Assembly (NCBI GenBank): GCA_965204565.1
Contig: CBDBEU010000005.1
Span: 186,001 to 250,000, forward strand
Source of the DNA: CBDBEU01 sp965204565
GTDB lineage: Bacteria > Pseudomonadota > Alphaproteobacteria > Rhizobiales > TMED25
Length of the DNA: 64,000 bases
Direction of reading: 5' to 3'
Shown here one piece after another: positions 35,970 to 45,109 of this stretch. The number at the start of each line of letters is the position of its first letter. Position 1 is the first letter of the stretch. Under the pieces are notes generated by a model. The model did not search any database, was not told the origin of the DNA, and saw only the letters and a program-made list of their open reading frames with translations. The position numbers were made by a program, and so were the translations under genes.

Positions 35970-36623
35970 CTAGGGCGTCCATTCCAGGAAATTTTCAATC
36001 AGCTTCAAGCCCAGTGCCTGGCTCTTTTCCGGATGGAACTGGGTGCCGATCATGTTGTCACGCCCGACCACCGCCGTGACCGGACCGCCATGCCAGGTGC
36101 GCGCCAGAAGGTGTTCCTGCCGTTCCATCACCAATTGATAGGAATGGACGAAATAGGCGTGCAGCCCCTGCGCTGCGCGCTCCAAGCCCGCGAATAAGGG
36201 GTGATCGCGCATGAGTTCAAGCGTGTTCCACCCCATATGGGGAACCTTGAGCGCCCGATCATCGGGCACGATCTGCTCGACCGCGCCTGCAATCCAGCCA
36301 AATCCGGGTGTCACACCATGCTCATGGCCCTGGCTCGCCATGAGCTGCATACCAACGCAAATGCCAAGAAACGGGCGGCCGCGCACCTCAACCGCATCGA
36401 CAATCGCCTCCAGCATGCCCGGCACCGCCTCAATGCCGGCGCGGCAATCGGCAAACGCGCCAACACCGGGCAATACCACCCGGTCAGCGCCGGCCACCAG
36501 CTGCGGCTCGCGCGTCACCTCGATCTTGATGCCACCACCCGCCTGGCGTGCCGCGCGCTCGAACGCCTTGGATGCCGAGCGCAGATTTCCCGACCCGTAG
36601 TCGATAATCGCCACCGGGGTCAT
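35970..36623 (-). CDS. hisH: Imidazole glycerol phosphate synthase glutaminase subunit
   Basis: Class I glutamine amidotransferase supplying ammonia to HisF. The triad is visible: Cys89 in FLGICVGMQ, and His197 with Glu199 in GTQFHPEKSQ. The opening VAIIDYGSGNLRSASKA and LPGVGAFADC are typical. Length 217 residues is normal. It is directly followed by hisA on the minus strand and preceded by the DUF2628 gene. hisB, often beside this block, is outside the window. Confidence 0.97.
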   Translation of the reverse strand: MTPVAIIDYGSGNLRSASKAFERAARQAGGGIKIEVTREPQLVAGADRVVLPGVGAFADCRAGIEAVPGMLEAIVDAVEVRGRPFLGICVGMQLMASQGHEHGVTPGFGWIAGAVEQIVPDDRALKVPHMGWNTLELMRDHPLFAGLERAAQGLHAYFVHSYQLVMERQEHLLARTWHGGPVTAVVGRDNMIGTQFHPEKSQALGLKLIENFLEWTP

Positions 36624-36642
36624 GTGAACTCAAGGCTGCAAA

Positions 36643-37137
36643 TCATGCTGGCGCTTCGCCCTGGGTGGTCGTGGTTGCCGGTCCGGTCTTGAGCGAGTGA
36701 AACGAGATCTCGACATTGTCGCCCGCCGCATGCGCTGCCTGATGTGTATTGACCGCCTCGCACCAGCCGCGGAAATAGCGGCTCTTGGCCTCGTCCATGT
36801 TTTTCGCCACCACCACCGAGGTCACATTATATCCCCGGTGGGTCAGGGTCCAGCGCCTGAAATCCTGAGCCTCGGCTGCAAACAGCACGTGAATGGAAAC
36901 ACTTACAACGGTATTTGCCGCTTCAGTAAACCCTGCCACGGTAATCACCAGATTGATGCCAATCACCGCCACCACGAAGCCCAAAAGCACCAGCCACAGG
37001 CGGTGGTAGAGTGCCCAAAGCGCCGGGCTGAGCAATGTCAGCCACGAAAATCCTTCGCGCACGAACACCGTGGCATCGGCTTCTGCATTGGGATTGCCGA
37101 GCGTACGCCGCCTGCGGTGCACTGTGTAGCTTCGCAT
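36643..37137 (-). CDS. DUF2628 membrane protein
   Basis: A 164-residue protein of unknown function. After MRSYTVHRRRR and a FVREGFSWLTLLSPALWALYHRLW segment typical of DUF2628 there are two hydrophobic helices (about 34-62 and 66-92). A soluble domain with RRWTLTHRGYNV and a low-complexity tail follow. It lies 19 bp upstream of hisH on the same strand, a neighbourhood conserved in rhizobia. A link to histidine metabolism has not been shown as far as I know. Confidence 0.8.
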   Translation of the reverse strand: MRSYTVHRRRRTLGNPNAEADATVFVREGFSWLTLLSPALWALYHRLWLVLLGFVVAVIGINLVITVAGFTEAANTVVSVSIHVLFAAEAQDFRRWTLTHRGYNVTSVVVAKNMDEAKSRYFRGWCEAVNTHQAAHAAGDNVEISFHSLKTGPATTTTQGEAPA

Positions 37138-37289
37138 CTGAGAACTCCCGGGAAATGACGTTCCGGTTTTGGCTGCCTAGCCACAGCACATGCCACGGTC
37201 GCGTAGCATATGAAAAGGCAGATTAACGTGCGTTGCCCTCAAGCCCCGCGCGACAGCACCGCTATTGGCGCGGCTACGCCCCGAAATCC

Positions 37290-38897
37290 TCAGGCCGCAG
37301 CGTCAGTCAGTATCATGTCGGCGCCTTTTTCCGCGATCATAATGGTCGGAGCGTTGGTGTTGCCGGACACCAGCGTCGGCATGATCGAGGCATCGATCAC
37401 CCGAATCCCTTCGATACCGCGCACCCTAAGCCGCTCATCGACCACAGAGGTTTCGTCCGGGCCCATCCGGCATGTGCCGATCGGGTGATAGCTGGTCCGG
37501 CACATTTTCTTCAGATAGTCGAGCAGATCCTCATCGCTCCTGACATCGGGACCGGGATAGCACTCAGCCACCGTATGTTTGGAGAAATGCTGGTCTTCCA
37601 CCACCTTGCGAACCGCTTTCATGCCCGCGATCAGCGTATTGCGGTCCTTCTCCGCTTCCAGATAGTTTGGCTGGATCACCGGGGGTGCGAAGGGATCGGC
37701 CGATTTGATCATCACCGTGCCCCGGCTATCCGGCCTGAGCAGCGTCGCCACCACCGTGCAACCGGGATAATCGTGCGGCGCGCCGCCAATCGCGGTGGTT
37801 GAAAACAGCAGCAACAGGGTCTGGATGTCTGGCGAGGCCGAGCGCGGATCAGCACGGATGAAACCGCCGACATAGGCAACCCCCATATGCAGCAGTCCCT
37901 TGCGCCCGAGCATATAATTGAGGCTGGCGCCAATGCGTTTGTCGAGACGGTTGTAGACGTCATTGATTGAGATCGCCTGCTTGAGTTCATAGATCAACGG
38001 TGCATTGACATGATCCTGCAGATTATCGCCGATTGCTGGCATGTCAGCGACCACTTCAATGCCCAATCCGCGCAGATGCTCGGCCGGTCCAAGCCCTGAA
38101 AGCTGTAAGAGCTGGGGCGAATTGAAGGCGCCGGCCGCCATCAGGATCTCGCCATCGGCATGGACTGTGTGTTCCTTGCCCTTGACGCTGTAGACTACGC
38201 CGCTCGCGCGCTTTCCATCGAATATGATGCGGTGTGCATGGGCGTTGGTGACCACTTTGAGATTGTCTCGCCCGCGCGCCGGGTTCAAGAATGCCACCGC
38301 CGCGCTGCAGCGTCGGCCATTGCGGGTTGTCCATTGATAAGGCCCGAAGCCTTCCTGCTGCGCACCGTTGAAATCGTCGTTGCGCTCATGGCCCTGCGCC
38401 ACGGCCGCCTTGATGAAGGATTCGCTTAGCGGGTGGGTATCGCGCGCATCCGACACGGTGAGCGGACCATCCGAGCCGTGATATTCGCTTTCGCCGCGCT
38501 GCTGGTCTTCGGCTTTGCGGAAGTAAGGCAGGATGTCCTCATAGGACCAACCGGCGTTTCCCAGTTGACGCCAATGATCATAGTCCTCGTGCTGACCGCG
38601 AATATAGATCATGCCATTGATTGAGGACGAACCGCCCAGCACCTTGCCGCGCGGCTGCGGCACCGAGCGCGTGACCCATTCCGAGCCCGGTTCGGTTTCA
38701 TACAGCCAGTTAACGCTTTTCTTGGTGAACAGCTTGGCATAGCCGATCGGGACATGGATCCACGGATCGCGGTCCGGCGGTCCAGCCTCCAGAAGCAGCA
38801 CCCGGTGGCGGCCGGATTCGGTCAACCGCGCCGCCAGCGTACATCCTGCGCTTCCGGCACCGACAATGATGTAATCGAATCTGTCCTGATCTTGCAT
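37290..38897 (-). CDS. GMC-family FAD oxidoreductase (choline dehydrogenase-like)
   Basis: A 535-residue flavoenzyme of the glucose-methanol-choline family. Motifs: FDYIIVGAGSAGCTLAARL (FAD beta-alpha-beta), PRGKVLGGSSSINGMIYIRG (GMC signature 1), AAGAFNSPQLLQLSGLGP (signature 2), and C-terminal SYHPIGTCRMG with the catalytic histidine plus SGNTNAPTIMIAEKGAD. BetA-like alcohol dehydrogenases are the closest type, but no bet genes or glycine-betaine transporter adjoin, so the alcohol substrate is open. Confidence 0.88.
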   Translation of the reverse strand: MQDQDRFDYIIVGAGSAGCTLAARLTESGRHRVLLLEAGPPDRDPWIHVPIGYAKLFTKKSVNWLYETEPGSEWVTRSVPQPRGKVLGGSSSINGMIYIRGQHEDYDHWRQLGNAGWSYEDILPYFRKAEDQQRGESEYHGSDGPLTVSDARDTHPLSESFIKAAVAQGHERNDDFNGAQQEGFGPYQWTTRNGRRCSAAVAFLNPARGRDNLKVVTNAHAHRIIFDGKRASGVVYSVKGKEHTVHADGEILMAAGAFNSPQLLQLSGLGPAEHLRGLGIEVVADMPAIGDNLQDHVNAPLIYELKQAISINDVYNRLDKRIGASLNYMLGRKGLLHMGVAYVGGFIRADPRSASPDIQTLLLLFSTTAIGGAPHDYPGCTVVATLLRPDSRGTVMIKSADPFAPPVIQPNYLEAEKDRNTLIAGMKAVRKVVEDQHFSKHTVAECYPGPDVRSDEDLLDYLKKMCRTSYHPIGTCRMGPDETSVVDERLRVRGIEGIRVIDASIMPTLVSGNTNAPTIMIAEKGADMILTDAAA

Positions 38898-39081
38898 GCC
38901 TCACTCACCCTTGTGTTTGTTGCCGATGCTGCGGCCGGCCGGTCATGCCGGATCGCACACCGCAATTGGCGCCTTGTTTGCGCTTAGGATAACCGACCCG
39001 CACCGCCCGGCAAATTGCTGGTGCGGCAGCTCGGATCGTGAGAGCGGCGACTTGGCTGTCGGGATCGCCGGCTCTCCAGGT

Positions 39082-39408
39082 TCATTGCACCGATGAGAAA
39101 GAGGTCGGTTGCAGGATTGAATTGGCCGCTGTCGCCACTAGGGGCCCATTGCGCTCGGTCTCGGCGCGCTTTTCCTGCCATTCCGGATCGGACTGGAACG
39201 ACGCCCACTTCTTTTCACGGTCGGCCAGCGACTCCCATTGGAGAAAATAGTAAAGCGTTTGATGGGATTCCCCCACAACAGTGGTCCAGAAGCCAGCCTG
39301 CTGGATGCCATACCGCGCCCAGATCGGAATGGTGATGTCTTCAAACCGCTTGAGCAGCTCAGGCATGCGTCCGGTCACCGCCTGATAAACGCGAAGCTCG
39401 TAGATCAT
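39082..39408 (-). CDS. NIPSNAP-family protein
   Basis: A 108-residue single-domain ferredoxin-like protein starting MIYELRVYQAVTGRMPELL, followed by YFLQWESLADREKKWASFQSDPEWQ, the NIPSNAP pattern. The ATG at 39408 has AAGGGAA at good distance; an ATG two codons earlier would leave only about 2 nt spacing. Biochemical function in bacteria is unclear. It shares the strand of the GMC gene but is upstream of it by about 185 bp. Confidence 0.8.
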   Translation of the reverse strand: MIYELRVYQAVTGRMPELLKRFEDITIPIWARYGIQQAGFWTTVVGESHQTLYYFLQWESLADREKKWASFQSDPEWQEKRAETERNGPLVATAANSILQPTSFSSVQ

Positions 39409-39604
39409 GAGCATTTCCCTTTTTTCAAAGGCCCGCCACATACACGGGCAGGCCCCCTATCGAGAACGATCGCGCCCGATCCTTCAAGTGCCCTTTGCAA
39501 GATTGTGCTGAGCACCGCGGATCGTGGTTCTTTTCGCCCCGCCACGCGTTATTGTCTGCACTTCGCTTGATTGCCGCGCGGCGCGCTGATCTGAAGGTAT
39601 TCTC

Positions 39605-40132
39605 ATGATTGTCTGGCGCTGGTTTCTTAAACTCGCCGAAATGCTCGAGGCTAATCCGGTTCGCACGCTGGCCGTGATCGTCGCCGTGCTCGCTGCGATC
39701 AACTACAAAACCCTGATCGAGGCCTTGCCCGGCTCCGTTCCCGAGGTCGACAACTGGCTCGCCGATATGGCACCGCTGAACGTGGCCATGACGGGCGAAG
39801 TGATCGGTGCGGATGCGTGCTGGAGAATGATCTTCACCTATTTCGAGGAAGACGGCTCAAAGCTCTTGGAAACCGTGAACCACATCGCATTCGTCAGCAC
39901 GCTGAAGCCGGGACCCGCGAAACTGGCGCTGCCGCACCGCGAGGCCTATAGGCTGAGACTCCAGACCGAGATTTATTATTCCGACCCGGAAACCTGCCTG
40001 CCGGTCGGTGCCGCGGCGATCCTCAAATCAAAGGCGATCGAAACCACGCTCCGCGATCTTGCGACCGAGGCCTTGCTGCACAATGCTTGCGATTTTACCG
40101 AAGCAAACAATTGCGAACTTCAAATCAAGTGA
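39605..40132 (+). CDS. Hypothetical protein with one N-terminal membrane segment
   Basis: A 175-residue product I do not recognise. It has a hydrophobic helix at about residues 19-36 (VRTLAVIVAVLAAINYKTL region), then a soluble part with three cysteines (DACWRM, ETCLPV, NACDF), suggesting a single-pass protein whose main part could be periplasmic. A weak AAGGTATT lies before the ATG. Codon use looks like that of the neighbouring intact genes. It is the last intact gene before the decayed 40-49 kb region. Confidence 0.55.
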   Translation: MIVWRWFLKLAEMLEANPVRTLAVIVAVLAAINYKTLIEALPGSVPEVDNWLADMAPLNVAMTGEVIGADACWRMIFTYFEEDGSKLLETVNHIAFVSTLKPGPAKLALPHREAYRLRLQTEIYYSDPETCLPVGAAAILKSKAIETTLRDLATEALLHNACDFTEANNCELQIK

Positions 40133-40166
40133 CCGGATGATCTGGGGCAGTCGTGGTCAGCCTTTG

Positions 40167-40919
40167 CTATTCGATCGGAGCAAGGTCCAGCATCGCATCG
40201 GTCTCGTCGGTAAATGCGAGCAGATCCGCCTCGATCTTGACACGCAGCGCCTCGAATCCTTGTGGGTCAAGACCGTGCGGGTCGTACGACCACGTGCTGA
40301 CCCGGAAAATGCCGCGATTGAACGGCAGCGGCACGATCAGCCGGTCCCAATTGCGCGCCACCTTGCGCTGCTTGACTGAATAGGTGACCAGAACGATCTA
40401 TGCCTTGCACAGCCGTACAAGTTCAATCGCCGACGGCTTGAGGTGAAATCTTGGGCCGGTGGGTCCATCACCAACGACGCTGATTGTTCGTCCCTTTCTC
40501 ACGTGTCGCAAGATTTCGCGTACCGTCGACGTTTTCAACATGTTTTGATGTTGCGGCGTGCTGTGAACGCCGGCTGTGGCCGGCACACGTATGCAATCGA
40601 CACTGGCGGCTTGAAGGATTTTGCCGGTCAGGCGCCTATCACGATGGTCCGAGATCAGCACCGTCAACTGATGATCCCGAAACGTCCAAGCGAACGGCAT
40701 CAGCACCACCCGGTTGTGCCACATCACCACAATGACCCGGCGTACTGCCCGCAGGTAATTTTGCTCGAGTTCCGCCACACCAAGAGTGGTCCAGCGTGTG
40801 GTTGCGTCAACGATTCTGGCGCACAGCCCAATCAAGACACTGGTGACGTGGTGCCCGAACCCACTCTGCATCACCTGCTTGGTAAGCCGCCTGAGCCCTG
40901 AATTCTTGCCACGTGCCAA
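40167..40919 (-). pseudogene. DUF374-type lysophospholipid acyltransferase-like gene with in-frame amber stop
   Basis: The frame reads through a DUF374 protein: TTRWTTLGVAELE, VIVVMWHNRVVLMPFAW with the acyltransferase-type histidine, LISDHRDRRLTG, VGDGPTGPRFHLKPSAIELVRL, then a TAG at 40398-40400. It continues in the same frame as IVLVTYSV, NWDRLIVPLPFNRG and so on to 40167. No frameshift is needed: one base change explains the break. The 5' end is uncertain (a TTG at 40919 or an ATG at 40871). Intact relatives are inner-membrane-associated and contribute to envelope lipid assembly. Confidence 0.8.
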
Positions 40920-40924
40920 ATCAC

Positions 40925-41318
40925 TCAGCTCCCGGTTTGAGATGCACCCGCATCCCTGCGCCCCAACTGCATGGCAAGCGTGCATCTCAGCGCGCCCATA
41001 TATTTGGTGTCGAAATCGTTGAGGAAACCCTCGTCAACAATGTCTTCAATGGCGCCGATCGCCGAGGGTGAACCGCCGGGCGCGGCTGCACTGTTGACGA
41101 GAATATCCAGACCGCCGAGCAGTTTAGTCGCCTTGGCGATCATTGTCTCGACCTTGCTACGGCTGGTTACATCGCAGGCAATCGCAGAAACCGTGCGCCC
41201 TGACTCGGCGGCAATTTCACTGGCCGTCGCCTCAAGCTCGTCCTGATTGCGCGAGACCAGCACCATATCAACGCCCTCGCGCGCCAATTCACGCCCGATC
41301 GCCTTGCCAATGCCGCTC
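40925..41318 (-). pseudogene. Short-chain dehydrogenase fragment
   Basis: Begins in the middle of the SDR nucleotide-binding motif (SGIGKAIGRELAREGVDMVLVSR; the preceding TGxx is missing) and runs through ACDVTSRSKVETMI and LDILVNSAAAPGG to DTKYMGALRCTLAM. It then loses family similarity and stops at 40925. The YxxxK catalytic part is absent. Both ends are therefore truncated: upstream by the integrase remnant at about 41318, downstream by the DUF374 gene. Confidence 0.85.
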
Positions 41319-41862
41319 AATCTTGCGGCCTCTGTTCCGTTTGACGCCGCGAAACGGGTTCGAGTGCTCAGGCAGATAGCCCCAAGCCTCGGCCTTGCCG
41401 AACATGGCCCTAAGGATTTCCATCGCGCGGTTGGCCGCGCCCGGCCCTGCCGAACGAGTCAGCGCTGCGTGCCAACGAACAGCGTCCGCATGGCTAATTT
41501 CGTCGAGGAACTTCCCGGCAAATGCATGGTCCAAATGAGTGCGACGATAAAGGTCGTGAATCTCGAGTGTCGATGGCTTCCAGGTCGGTGCCGCCACTTC
41601 CCAATAGGATTGGAGGAACGCCGCGTAGGGCGACATCCTTCGCCAAACGTTCGCTTACAATGGCGGCATCGCCGATAGTGATAAGGCGTTGCCTGCCGCC
41701 CATTGTAAGCTGGAGGACGTAGCTTTTGCGTCCGGATGGATGAATGCGCTCGCCGAAGCCGGGAAGCACATAGTCGAACTTCGAGCGTCGCTTTCCGGCA
41801 TCGCCGGGAATTACGCGGGCAAGCTCCTCTGCAAGGATGCGTTTGAGGTCGTAGCTGGTCAC
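41319..41862 (-). pseudogene. Second tyrosine recombinase, 5' part only
   Basis: The GTG at 41862 overlaps the stop of the first recombinase (GTGA). The N-terminal arm-binding domain is readable (FGERIHPSGRKSYVLQLTMGG), then a frameshift near 41640 leads to the core-binding SAM-like domain (FLDEISHADAVRWHAALT, EAWGYLPEHSNPFRGVKRN). The sequence ends abruptly at about 41318, where the SDR fragment begins, so the whole catalytic domain is missing. Confidence 0.8.
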
Positions 41863-43092
41863 GCGGCAATCCCCATTGCCGATGCGAGGCTGGAGCAGAT
41901 GCGGTCGGCGCTTTCCGAGATCACCTCGTCGGCAAGGTGCGCATAGCGCGCAGTTGTCTCAGGAAGCGCGTGACCGAGCAGCTTGCCGATTGTCGCCAGA
42001 GGAATGCCTTGCGCGATGGCGACAGATGCAAAGCTGTGCCGGAGGTCATGAAGGCGCACATCGGGCATAGCAGCCTTGCGCCTGATCTTGGCCCAATGCT
42101 GGCCAAGGTTGATCGGCTGCTCGCGATATATCGCGGGAAAGACCAATTCGTCGTCGCCGCGCCGTTCCAGTCCGTCCAGCACGGCGATCGCCTGCGGATT
42201 GAGATAGATAGTCTTGGGTCCAGTCTTACTGTCGGGCAACGCAAGGCGCGGCGCGTGAATATAGCGCCAGCGCAATATCGCGATCTCGGAGACGCGCGCG
42301 CCTGTGTAGATCAGCATCAGCAACGCCGGGACGACGAAAGGATTTGCTCCGTCGTGCTCGGCAAGCACGCGCCCGAGCCTGCGGTATTCGTCGGCAGACA
42401 GATAGCGCTCCGGCAAATCGCGCTTAAAGCGAGATACGCCACGACACGGATTGCTTCCCTTCGCGTGATATCCGAGCTTCTCGGCATATTGCATCATCAC
42501 CGACATGATCGGTATGGCGCGATTGAAACTCTCTCCCCTGTCCGCCATGCTGTCGCGCCAGCGGTTGATATCGGCACGTTCGACCATGTCGACCGGCAAC
42601 TCCCCCAAAACGTGGCAGCAGGAGCTGGTCGATGCGCGAACGCGAAGTGCGCCGTGTCGCTGGCTTCCAATGCGGAGAGTCGTCGAGAAAAAACTCTTCG
42701 GCGTAGTCAGCGAAGAGCGGCACCGTATTCTGTTCGGGCGCGGTCGGTAGATCGGCAAGCGTTGCCTTGATAAGCAATCTGCGCGCGGCGGGAGCGCTTA
42801 GCGCACCTGCCGCCACTCCCGCGCATCCCAAGGTGACCATTCGCTGCACGCCTCGCGGCCTGTACTTCACTATCCATGTCAGGTGCCCCGATCCGCGCTT
42901 GCGAAGCCCGAAGCCGGGAAGTTCGGTATCCCACGTGATGCCGAGCGGAAGCGATTTTCGCCGTGCAATATGGCCGGTTAATTGGAGCCTGTGTGATGGC
43001 TTCCAGCGGGCTACGGCTGTGCCTTGGCGACCACTAGATTGCTCAACACTACGCACATCATAAACGGCTGTTTTTTCTTGATTTTTCTTCAT
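41859..43092 (-). pseudogene. First tyrosine recombinase (integrase), frameshifted
   Basis: From ATG 43092 the arm-binding domain is readable (ITWDTELPGFGLRKRGSGH, WIVKYRPRGVQRMVTLG) until about 42600, where the frame changes. The rest contains the core-binding domain (LPVDMVERADINRWRD) and a complete-looking catalytic domain: TGARVSEIAILRW, LHDLRHSFASVAI, LLGHALPETTARYAHL, giving the R, H-x-x-R, H and Tyr residues. One frameshift thus inactivates an otherwise whole integrase of about 410 residues. It overlaps the second recombinase by 4 bp; the tandem layout recalls multi-recombinase elements. Confidence 0.85.
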
Positions 43093-43244
43093 GAATGCAG
43101 CTTAGGCTGCGTACGGTGTGCGGCTATCACGCTTACAGGTAACGCCATCCCGGCACTTCGAGCCCGCGTGATATTGCCGCGTTTCTGTTCTATGATGTTG
43201 AGTTTCCGCGCTCGGTGCCGCTATGTGTGAACCGCATGAGCTAG

Positions 43245-44215
43245 GTGCTGCGCGATCTAGAACGCCGCCATGGGGCGCGGCACGACACAACGCTCGAGAC
43301 CGTGCGGCGGGCGCTGGAATTCTCACTTGAAACCGGGCCTGCGCGTGAGCTGACAGAGCGCCGCCTGCACGCCTATATAGATCAGATCCAGCGTGAGCTG
43401 GCGGCCTTGTCAACCGCGATTGAAGCAAGCTATTTCGGCGAGCACCGGCTGATTCTGCGGCCGCGCGACAGCCATGATCTGCGGCCTGCTCGAAGCAATG
43501 CTGAAGATTGAGCCGCACGCGGAACTGCGCTGGCTGCACGATGTGTTCAGCAATTCGGTGACAATCGCCACTTTCCAGACCATGTCGGACCAGCTGAGTA
43601 TCGAATCGCAGATCGTGCTCGCCCACTATCCGCTGCATACCATTGATTTTCAGATGGAGGCCTATGCGCAGCGCATTCCGTTCAGCTATCCGGCGCGCGA
43701 AATTCCCGATCTTGGACGCACCATCGAGCGCCACTATCCCTCCCCCGAAAAGACTGGTCACCGAATGGGCGCGCCAGTTTCTCGACCATGATGCGATCAA
43801 CAGCGATACCGAATCGTTTCTGAATGCGCTGACCGCGGCGATCGGCCGGGATTTCACCTATGTGACGCGCCATGATCCCGGTGTGTAGATGCCGGTCGAA
43901 ACACTCGATATCAAGTCGGGCCCATGCTGCGACTTCGCGCTGTTGATGATGGAGGCGGTGCACAACGTCGGCCTAGCATCGCGGTTCGTCAGCGTTTACC
44001 TCTATGATCCGGTGCTGGACATGCTTGGGTGCAGGTCTATGTGCCGGGCGCCGGATGGGTTGAATTAGACCCGACAAACGGCTCGTCCGGCGGTCAGAAT
44101 CTGATCCCTCGTGGCCTTCGCCCGCGAGCCGGCTCAGGCCGTACCGGTATCGGGAACATTCGGCGGCGATGAAGCCGACTTCCTCGAACTTGACGTGATC
44201 GGCGGCCGCGCAATG
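43245..44215 (+). pseudogene. Alpha-E/transglutaminase fusion relic
   Basis: The first about 65 codons resemble the C-terminal helices of an alpha-E protein (RRLHAYIDQIQRELAALSTAIEASYF) and join at a shared Phe to a bacterial transglutaminase-like protein lacking its first strands (GEHRLILRPRDSHDLR). The transglutaminase then changes frame several times (near 43490, 43740, 43890, 44030 and 44105): RWLHDVFSNSV, LVTEWARQFLDHDAIN, SGPCCDFALLMMEAVHN (active-site region), WVQVYVPGAGWVELDPTNG and AREPAQAVPVSGTFGGDEADF. Alpha-E and transglutaminase genes are usually neighbours, so a deletion fused them. Confidence 0.8.
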
Positions 44216-44245
44216 CCGCATCGACATTGCGCGGCCGCCGATCAC
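44195..44245. repeat. Perfect 21-bp inverted repeat at the transglutaminase 3' end
   Basis: Positions 44195-44215 and 44225-44245 are exact reverse complements, separated by the 9-nt loop CCGCATCGA. The stem is very G+C-rich (contains GGCGGCCGCGC). There is no adjacent T-run. It falls where the transglutaminase relic loses family similarity, so it probably arose by a foldback duplication at a break, or is a terminus of a lost element. Confidence 0.9.
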
Positions 44246-44296
44246 AGAGCTGACAGGGCTTTGGGCGGGTTGAAAGAGCTTGGCGCCTGGCGATGC

Positions 44297-44842
44297 TCAG
44301 TTCAGCGGGCCGGTATAGTCGAGTGTCAACGTCTGCACGCCAGCGGCGATGCTCAAGCCCGTCTGAACCTGAACGCTGACCGGCTGAAGCGCATACGACC
44401 CCGGTCCACCGCCGACGAGTGCGTTGGCACCCACGCCATAGACAATCGAGGCATCAGCGCCGATACCGCCATAACGGCCAGCCAACGAGCCGGCCGTGTA
44501 GTTCGGCCCAACAACTTCTGCCGGACCGAATACCAGCCAAGTCAGCGACGTCTCACCGGTGACACCGAGATCGAGACCGAACTTGTCGATCACGCCATCA
44601 TATCTCTCCCGAACGGCGCCATTGTCGGAGGAGAAGGTGCACTGAAAATTCTTTGTCGAGGTGATGATCAAACCCCAGCCGCCATCGCCCTTGCAAGCAA
44701 GCACGCCGGCCCGAAGCGTCGACTGCGCCAAGGCATTGGAAGGGGCAAAAACGGCGAGGCTGACGATGGCTAGGGCCGATGCAAGCAACGCCGGTTTCAA
44801 CAATTTGCCCCATCGGGCAAGGGTCAGGGAAAGCACATTCAT
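44297..44842 (-). CDS. DUF992 exported protein
   Basis: A 181-residue secreted protein, intact among pseudogenes. A signal peptide ends near APSNALAQS (cleavage about residue 39-40). The mature part shows the DUF992 features LRAGVLACKGDGGWGLIITSTKNFQC, with two cysteines that may form a disulfide, YDGVIDKFGLDLGVTG, and a glycine-rich GRYGGIGADASIVYGVGANALVGG resembling outer-membrane or SH3-like beta sheets. CGGAGACC precedes the ATG at 44842. Function of the family is unknown; it is common in Hyphomicrobiales. Confidence 0.85.
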   Translation of the reverse strand: MNVLSLTLARWGKLLKPALLASALAIVSLAVFAPSNALAQSTLRAGVLACKGDGGWGLIITSTKNFQCTFSSDNGAVRERYDGVIDKFGLDLGVTGETSLTWLVFGPAEVVGPNYTAGSLAGRYGGIGADASIVYGVGANALVGGGPGSYALQPVSVQVQTGLSIAAGVQTLTLDYTGPLN

Positions 44843-45024
44843 TTCAGGTCTCCGGTGTTGGTGTCGGCAGGGTTGCGTGTTCGCTGCCAGAAAATGCACA
44901 TTACGGCTCAGCCAACGCTGAATGGGTACATGCCCTCCCGGCATCGGGAATGCTTTTTGCGCATACGAACCGATCGATCAGTTCCGCGCCGCCCTCTCTA
45001 CGGCACTAAGAATCTCACTATTCA

Positions 45025-45108
45025 AGCCGACATTCACGGGGTGGCGGCCATCGTCGAGCCGATATTGCCTCCACGGGCGGACATCTGCAACCCCGGACCA
45101 TCGTCGTG
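45025..45108. repeat. 84-bp inverted repeat, left copy
   Basis: Matches the reverse complement of 49196-49279 at 77 of 84 positions. The conserved core includes CGGCCATCGTCGAG, GATATTGCCTCCACGGGCGG and TGCAACCCCGGACCATCG. It lies between the DUF992 gene and the 3' end of the IS1380 relic. Its right end could belong to that element, while the rest looks like non-coding flank. Confidence 0.9.
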
Positions 45109-45109
45109 G

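Noticed and set aside
44195..44245. Reading the 21-bp palindrome as an intrinsic terminator
   Set aside because: No T-run on either side and the stem is far longer than usual; reported as a repeat instead.
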